Source of the DNA: Magnetofaba australis IT-1
Lineage (GTDB): Bacteria; Pseudomonadota; Magnetococcia; Magnetococcales; Magnetococcaceae
DNA length: 64,000 nt
Direction: 5' to 3'
NCBI RefSeq assembly: GCF_002109495.1
Contig: NZ_LVJN01000012.1
Location: forward strand, 26,137 to 90,136
In this document: positions 60,498-64,000 of the stretch, piece after piece
Layout: each line of letters starts with the position of its first letter
Numbering within the stretch: the first letter of the stretch is position 1
The notes under the pieces: generated by a model
Seen by the model: the letters and a program-made list of their open reading frames with translations, nothing else
What the model was told of the DNA's origin: nothing
The model's database searches: none
Position numbers and translations under genes: made by a program

Positions 60498-61151
60498 ACC
60501 AAGAGACTACCAAAGTCAAAATGACAAGTCTCTAATCACACTCATCTATTGCAAATTTTGATTCGCCCAACCAAACCTCAAAAGAGTGCATCCGTTCAGG
60601 TACCCACCCCCCCGTTGGTGGGGGGCGGGGGCGCTCTGCCGACCCCCCACCCCCTGACCTTGCCTTGACATTGCCGCTCCTTGGTTGCGGGTTTGCCTGC
60701 TCCACTCATCCCTAACCCACTGATTGTTCGTCCTCACACCCCCGCTTGGTTGCGGCTTTCTACACTACCCGCAACCACGCCACCCCCCCGCTTTGGCGGC
60801 TCTTTGACGCTCTTCCCACACCCCGCACACCCGCCCCACAACATCACGCCAAGCCCTTGTTTAGGCGACTAACCCACCCCAAGCCGCCTAAACCCACCGT
60901 CGCCGTTAAGTGGTGTTCCCGGCAACAAATCAAACCCATGAGGCGCGGACAGGCTTCCCCTGTGGCCGCCACCCCCTCCCCGCCCCATACCCTGCGCCGC
61001 CCAGCTCCCGCCCTCTCTCCCCTTGCGCTGAGCCGCCACGCCACACCCTTGCGCCCCGCGCCACACAATAAAACCGCTCCGTGTTACTGTAATCCATACA
61101 GCACACAACACATCAACTTTGAATTTTATTCTGTTTTATTGATGATTTCGA
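60498..61151. other. Long C-rich non-coding stretch
   Basis: About 650 bases hold no credible gene; frames here are Pro/His-rich artefacts of CCAC runs. The plus strand is strongly C-rich. CTTGGTTGCGG occurs at 60680 and 60745 with an inverse CCGCAACCA near 60769. CCCCCC and GGGGGG arms around 60606-60627 could form a hairpin or a G-quadruplex on the plus strand. It may hold an origin or transfer site; nothing decides this. Confidence 0.4.
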
Positions 61152-61180
61152 TTGTTTTACTTATGCGTTCTTGCTATACT
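61152..61180 (+). promoter_or_regulatory. Sigma-70 promoter of ardC
   Basis: TTGTTT (61152-61157), a 17-base spacer and TATACT (61175-61180) lie in a local AT-rich patch, 66 bases before the ArdC ATG. Confidence 0.65.
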
Positions 61181-61210
61181 GGCATTGCGAGTTGAGACAC
61201 ACCCCACATA

Positions 61211-61241
61211 TTCCTAACAAGCGCCCTTGAGGCCGGGAGGA
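61211..61241 (+). promoter_or_regulatory. Shared leader/ribosome site, copy 1
   Basis: TTCCTAACAAG then GCCCTTGAGGCCGGGAGGA, ending 5 bases before the ArdC ATG at 61247. It is nearly identical to 62281-62310. GGGAGG is a strong Shine-Dalgarno. Confidence 0.65.
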
Positions 61242-61246
61242 AGTTC

Positions 61247-62143
61247 ATGAATCCCTTTGAAGAGATCACCACCCGCATTATCACCCTGATGGAACAAGGC
61301 CACATCCCCTGGCGTAAACCTTGGGCAAGCGCCGGAACTTCCGAACACGCCTTAAACTTCTCCACTAAGAAACACTATCGCGGCATCAATGCGTTTCTGT
61401 TGCCGGTGATGGGATCACTTCAGGGTTACGTCTCTCCCTACTGGACCACCTACAAACAGGCCCAAGAAAAAGGCGGTCAGGTGCGTAAAGGGGAGAAGGG
61501 GTTCCCCGTGGTTTTCTTTAGCTTTCAAGAAAAGCGATTGGATCAACTGGACGATAACGGCAACCCGTTGCTGGATCGGTACGCACTTCTCAAGCGCTAT
61601 ACCGTCTTCAATATCGACCAGTGCGACGGACTCGACGCCCCCCGGCCTGCGCCCGTGGCCACGCCGGCGGCGTTCTCGCCCATCGACGCCGCCGAACGCA
61701 TCGTCACCGACTGGCGCGACGCCCCGCCGATTCGCTATGGCGGCGCCCGCGCGTGCTACACCCCCGGCTCTGACCGCATCCAGATGCCGCCGCGCGACGC
61801 CTTCCACGGCGCCGAAGAGTTCTATTCGACCCTGTTCCATGAGATGGGCCACGCCACCGGCCACGCTTCGCGCCTCGATCGCGACATGAAGCCGCTATTG
61901 GTTTCGCGCCATAGCTACTCCAAAGAGGAGCTGATTGCCGAATTCACCGCCTGCTTTCTGTGCAACCGCGCGGGCATCCTGCCGCACACTGAGGAGAACA
62001 GCGCCGCCTATCTGCGTAGCTGGATGACGGTGCTGAAAAATGACCCGCGCATGGCGGTTTACGCCGCCGCACAGGCGCAAAAGGCCGCCGATTGGATTTT
62101 GCATACACGCGCCGCCGACGCCGAAACGCGCCGCGCCGCCTGA
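61247..62143 (+). CDS. ardC: ArdC-family antirestriction protein
   Basis: This 298-residue protein has the N-terminal ssDNA-binding domain (MEQGHIPWRKPWASAG, NAFLLP, YWTTYKQAQEKGGQVRKGEK G) and a C-terminal metallopeptidase-like domain with HEMGH (198-202) and the downstream Glu in KEELIAEFTACFLCN. ArdC proteins of plasmids such as pSA bind single-stranded incoming DNA and protect it from type I restriction. It is the first gene of a plus-strand set with its own promoter. The type I R-M system lies 12 kb to the left. Confidence 0.94.
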   Translation: MNPFEEITTRIITLMEQGHIPWRKPWASAGTSEHALNFSTKKHYRGINAFLLPVMGSLQGYVSPYWTTYKQAQEKGGQVRKGEKGFPVVFFSFQEKRLDQLDDNGNPLLDRYALLKRYTVFNIDQCDGLDAPRPAPVATPAAFSPIDAAERIVTDWRDAPPIRYGGARACYTPGSDRIQMPPRDAFHGAEEFYSTLFHEMGHATGHASRLDRDMKPLLVSRHSYSKEELIAEFTACFLCNRAGILPHTEENSAAYLRSWMTVLKNDPRMAVYAAAQAQKAADWILHTRAADAETRRAA

Positions 62144-62220
62144 CGCCATCACCGGGCGGGGGATCGGCCCCCGCCCGGCCTGAACGCCACGATTTAAATT
62201 ATGCCACGACAACCAAGATC

Positions 62221-62249
62221 TTGATTCACTCACTGTCACGCGCCATACT
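62221..62249 (+). promoter_or_regulatory. Sigma-70 promoter of the 62316 gene
   Basis: TTGATT (62221-62226), a 17-base spacer and CATACT (62244-62249), again in an AT-richer patch. The arrangement relative to the leader copy mirrors the ardC promoter. Confidence 0.55.
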
Positions 62250-62280
62250 GTTGTTAAGCATGCAAAATGCCTATCACCCT

Positions 62281-62310
62281 TTCCTGACAAGGCCCTTGAG
62301 GCCGGGAGGA
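62281..62310 (+). promoter_or_regulatory. Shared leader/ribosome site, copy 2
   Basis: TTCCTGACAAG then GCCCTTGAGGCCGGGAGGA (overlapping G), 5 bases before the ATG at 62316. Same layout as copy 1 upstream of ardC. Confidence 0.65.
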
Positions 62311-62315
62311 TTGCC

Positions 62316-62726
62316 ATGACCGCTCAAAACACCCCCTCTGCTGAATCCCTGTTCGACGCCCTGACAGAAGAGCAAGCCAACGACCTGCTCGAATGGGCGC
62401 TCCTCGATTCCCGCAACGCCATCGCCCAAGGCGGCAACGGCCAAACCACCAGCGAAATGCAGCGCGCCAGCGAAGCCTGGCGCGACCTGGACGACGCCAC
62501 CCGCCTGGCCCATGACGCCATCCTGTCCGCCCTGCGCCGTGAAGCGCTGGCGGGCATGCGCGAACTCATCGGCAATGGAATCGTCGATGCTGAGGGCTTC
62601 TCTGTGCAACGGCTCTGCATCCATGACGTCATCTGTCTGCCTGACCGCGCCGTCGACGCCGTGAGCGCTCTCGAATGGAGCCAGATCCTCGACGACTGCC
62701 GCGCTCTGGTCGACGACGACGCTTAA
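62316..62726 (+). CDS. Unknown protein co-regulated with ardC
   Basis: This 136-residue acidic protein starts MTAQNTPSAESLFDALTEEQ and contains NDLLEWALLDSRNAIAQGGN and LEWSQILDDCRALVDDDA. No membrane segment or known domain is visible. It has its own promoter and a leader block shared with ardC, implying a common regulator. Small, acidic, and between ArdC and an AcrVA2-like gene, it could be a DNA-mimic anti-defence protein, but this is speculation. Confidence 0.7.
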   Translation: MTAQNTPSAESLFDALTEEQANDLLEWALLDSRNAIAQGGNGQTTSEMQRASEAWRDLDDATRLAHDAILSALRREALAGMRELIGNGIVDAEGFSVQRLCIHDVICLPDRAVDAVSALEWSQILDDCRALVDDDA

Positions 62727-62781
62727 CCTGCGTGCGCCGGGCGGGACGCCCCGCCCGGCCTCCTTTGACCTTGGAGACCCC

Positions 62782-63149
62782 ATGCCACACGAACACGATC
62801 TGCGCATCCGCATCCAACCCGGCCCGGCCTTGCGCACGCTCCTGGACGACCTCGGCGGGTCGCCCACCGCGCTCATCGAAAATATCGCCGCGCGTTACCG
62901 CGAAACCTGCCTGCAGGAGCTTCCCGATATCACCGACGCCGAATTTGCCCTGTTCTGCGACCTGCTCCAAGCCACCGTGCGCGATCCGCTCACCATCGCC
63001 GCACTCGACCATGAGTTGGAAGATGGCTTGCGCCAGGGCTTGGCCGAGGATTTCGGCGTCGATGGCGCCGCCCTGCTGGCCCGCTGCCGAAGCTGGCGCT
63101 ACGCGCAAAAGCTGGCTGTGACGCACGCCGTCGAACGGCGCCTGGCGTC
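62782..63149 (+). CDS. Unknown protein upstream of AcrVA2-like gene
   Basis: The frame runs from the ATG at 62782 to the stop at 63151-63153 (123 residues). It contains LRIRIQPGPALRTLLDDLGG, LIENIAARYRETCLQELPDI and GLRQGLAEDFGVDGAALLAR. It is helical and acidic without known domains. The stop overlaps the GTG start of the next gene (GTGA), so the two are translationally coupled. TTGGAGA is the ribosome site. Confidence 0.7.
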
Positions 63150-64000
63150 GTGACGCCATCCCCCGATCAGATCGCCGCCCGGCCTCTGGACCACCTCACC
63201 CGCTTTGGCCGCGAACACCCACGCGCCTGGTCGGAGCTGGAGACCGTGCGCGCGGTGGGCATGGCCGGGGAGCGCGCCTGGCCTGACTGGTGCTACTGCC
63301 CCTCCCTGCATGGAATCAAGGCCGTGGGCGGCATGGGAGCCTTGGCCGGTCTGCTGGCCGCCGGTCCCGCCGCGCCCATCGCGCCGTGGCTCGCCGTGGC
63401 CCTGGCCGCCTGGCGCTACACCAAGGGCGTCTACCTCTTCGACGACCACCTGCGCGCCGCGCTCATGGCCACCCCCATCACCGGCGACATCCCCGCCGCG
63501 TTGCTGCAGCGCCTGCCCGAGTGGTGCGTCTACATCGCCACGCCCGGCCTCATCTGGGATGGGGATATCCCCTGCGCCGGATTTTTCGCCCACCTGGAGC
63601 ACGACCCCATGAGCGGACGCGACGAGCTGCGCATCGTGCTGGACCTGGACGAGGCCGACGGCCCGGCGCTGCGGGTGATGCCCGTGGGGCTGGGCGGCGA
63701 CCTGAAGGGCGGGCTGGCGGACGCCCGAACCCTACCCGGCCAGGAGTCCGCCGACTGGCCGAAACAGGACCGCGAAATGGTCGGCGCGCTCGCCCCTCTG
63801 GTCTCCCTGCTGCTCTACCTGTGCAGCGAAGAGGCGGAGGTCGGCGACGGCGCCGCCCGCCCGGCCAGGCCCCGCGCCAAGCGCACCAAAAAGGGCGAAA
63901 AGCTCTTCGCCGCCAAACAGCCCGCGCTGTGGGTGGTGGGGGCGCGCATCGGCGCGGCGCTGCGGCGCGGGCTGGAAGCCGCCCCCGCAGCCGACGCCCC
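63150..64000 (+). CDS. AcrVA2-like protein, partial (runs off right edge)
   Basis: The frame starts GTG at 63150 (VTPSPDQIAARPLDHLTRFG) and stays open for 283 codons. Landmarks recall the AcrVA2 anti-CRISPR family: AAWRYTKGVYLFDDHL (about 86-101), LPEWCVYIATPG (122-133), a FFAHLEHD...LRIVLDLDEAD stretch, then LAPLVSLLLYLCSEEAEV and an ALWVVGARIGAALRRGLEAA C-terminus. AcrVA2 of Moraxella causes loss of Cas12a mRNA. Homologues occur on plasmids in hosts without Cas12a, so the real target may be broader. Assigned from memory of the family; moderate confidence. Confidence 0.65.
   Translation, partial: MTPSPDQIAARPLDHLTRFGREHPRAWSELETVRAVGMAGERAWPDWCYCPSLHGIKAVGGMGALAGLLAAGPAAPIAPWLAVALAAWRYTKGVYLFDDHLRAALMATPITGDIPAALLQRLPEWCVYIATPGLIWDGDIPCAGFFAHLEHDPMSGRDELRIVLDLDEADGPALRVMPVGLGGDLKGGLADARTLPGQESADWPKQDREMVGALAPLVSLLLYLCSEEAEVGDGAARPARPRAKRTKKGEKLFAAKQPALWVVGARIGAALRRGLEAAPAADA

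Noticed and set aside
60746..61195. A 149-codon plus-strand open frame and other Pro/His-rich frames in the C-rich stretch
   Set aside because: Composition follows the CCAC-rich DNA, there is no ribosome site, and the ardC promoter lies inside it.
1..64000. CRISPR array, rRNA or tRNA genes
   Set aside because: No regularly spaced direct repeats with unique spacers, no rRNA-like stretches and no complete cloverleaf were seen. Repeats present are the IS21 copies, cos-type 9-mers and origin-type motifs.

Overview
The window is high-GC (AT-rich only in patches) and reads as accessory DNA of a proteobacterium. An alphaproteobacterial or magnetotactic lineage is my guess; there is no rRNA, tRNA or housekeeping gene to test it. 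Three blocks follow one another: a prophage (about 1-32000), a dense defence island (about 32200-54900), and a mobile-element junction leading into a plasmid- or ICE-like anti-defence segment (about 55000-64000).

Prophage, mostly minus strand, so early genes lie on the right and late genes run off the left edge. From right to left: a replication/recombination set (DUF669 protein, RecA-like P-loop ATPase, PD-(D/E)XK nuclease, SF2 helicase, PrimPol-DUF3987 primase-helicase), an AT-rich block with three copies of a 23-25 bp motif that looks like the phage origin (23400-23690), a RuvC-like nuclease, a Mor-like regulator, DUF6362, an orphan NrdJb/TSCPD protein, a tail-completion-type protein, then a lambda-type packaging and head module: small terminase with repeated GTGCGAACC sites nearby (candidate cos), a ParB-methyltransferase fusion, GpA-type large terminase, gpW, portal, S49 protease with a probable nested Nu3-like scaffold, gpD-like decoration, gpE-type capsid and connectors. 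Tail genes follow: fibre-like repeat protein, terminator, tube, chaperone with a -1 slippery site, tape measure. Plus-strand genes interrupt the late operon: a MazE-like/Doc toxin-antitoxin pair, a tiny basic protein, and a cluster of small genes at 16283-18149 preceded by a duplicated 35-bp promoter-like element. No lysis genes, CI-type repressor or intact integrase are in view.

Defence island: two adjacent STAND NTPases (TIR-NB-ARC-TPR and NB-ARC-WD40) that share a homologous ~100-residue N-terminal domain; a DUF3696 ATPase with an HKD-like partner; a ParE/RelE-type toxin-antitoxin; a secreted-looking HIRAN protein; a type I R-M operon with frameshifted hsdM and two extra 3' genes (a membrane protein and a small repeat peptide); and a SIR2-HerA pair preceded by a textbook sigma-54 promoter and a divergent CARF-like sigma-54 activator.

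Right end: a tyrosine integrase whose 5' part is replaced by an IS21 element, which abuts an IS3 remnant, which in turn truncates a second, near-identical IS21 copy. Beyond a C-rich non-coding stretch lie an ArdC antirestriction gene, two small genes sharing its leader or operon, and, running off the edge, a protein resembling the AcrVA2 anti-CRISPR family. The window therefore places layered defence next to anti-defence. The best candidates for undescribed biology are the twin STAND locus and the sigma-54/CARF-controlled SIR2-HerA locus.
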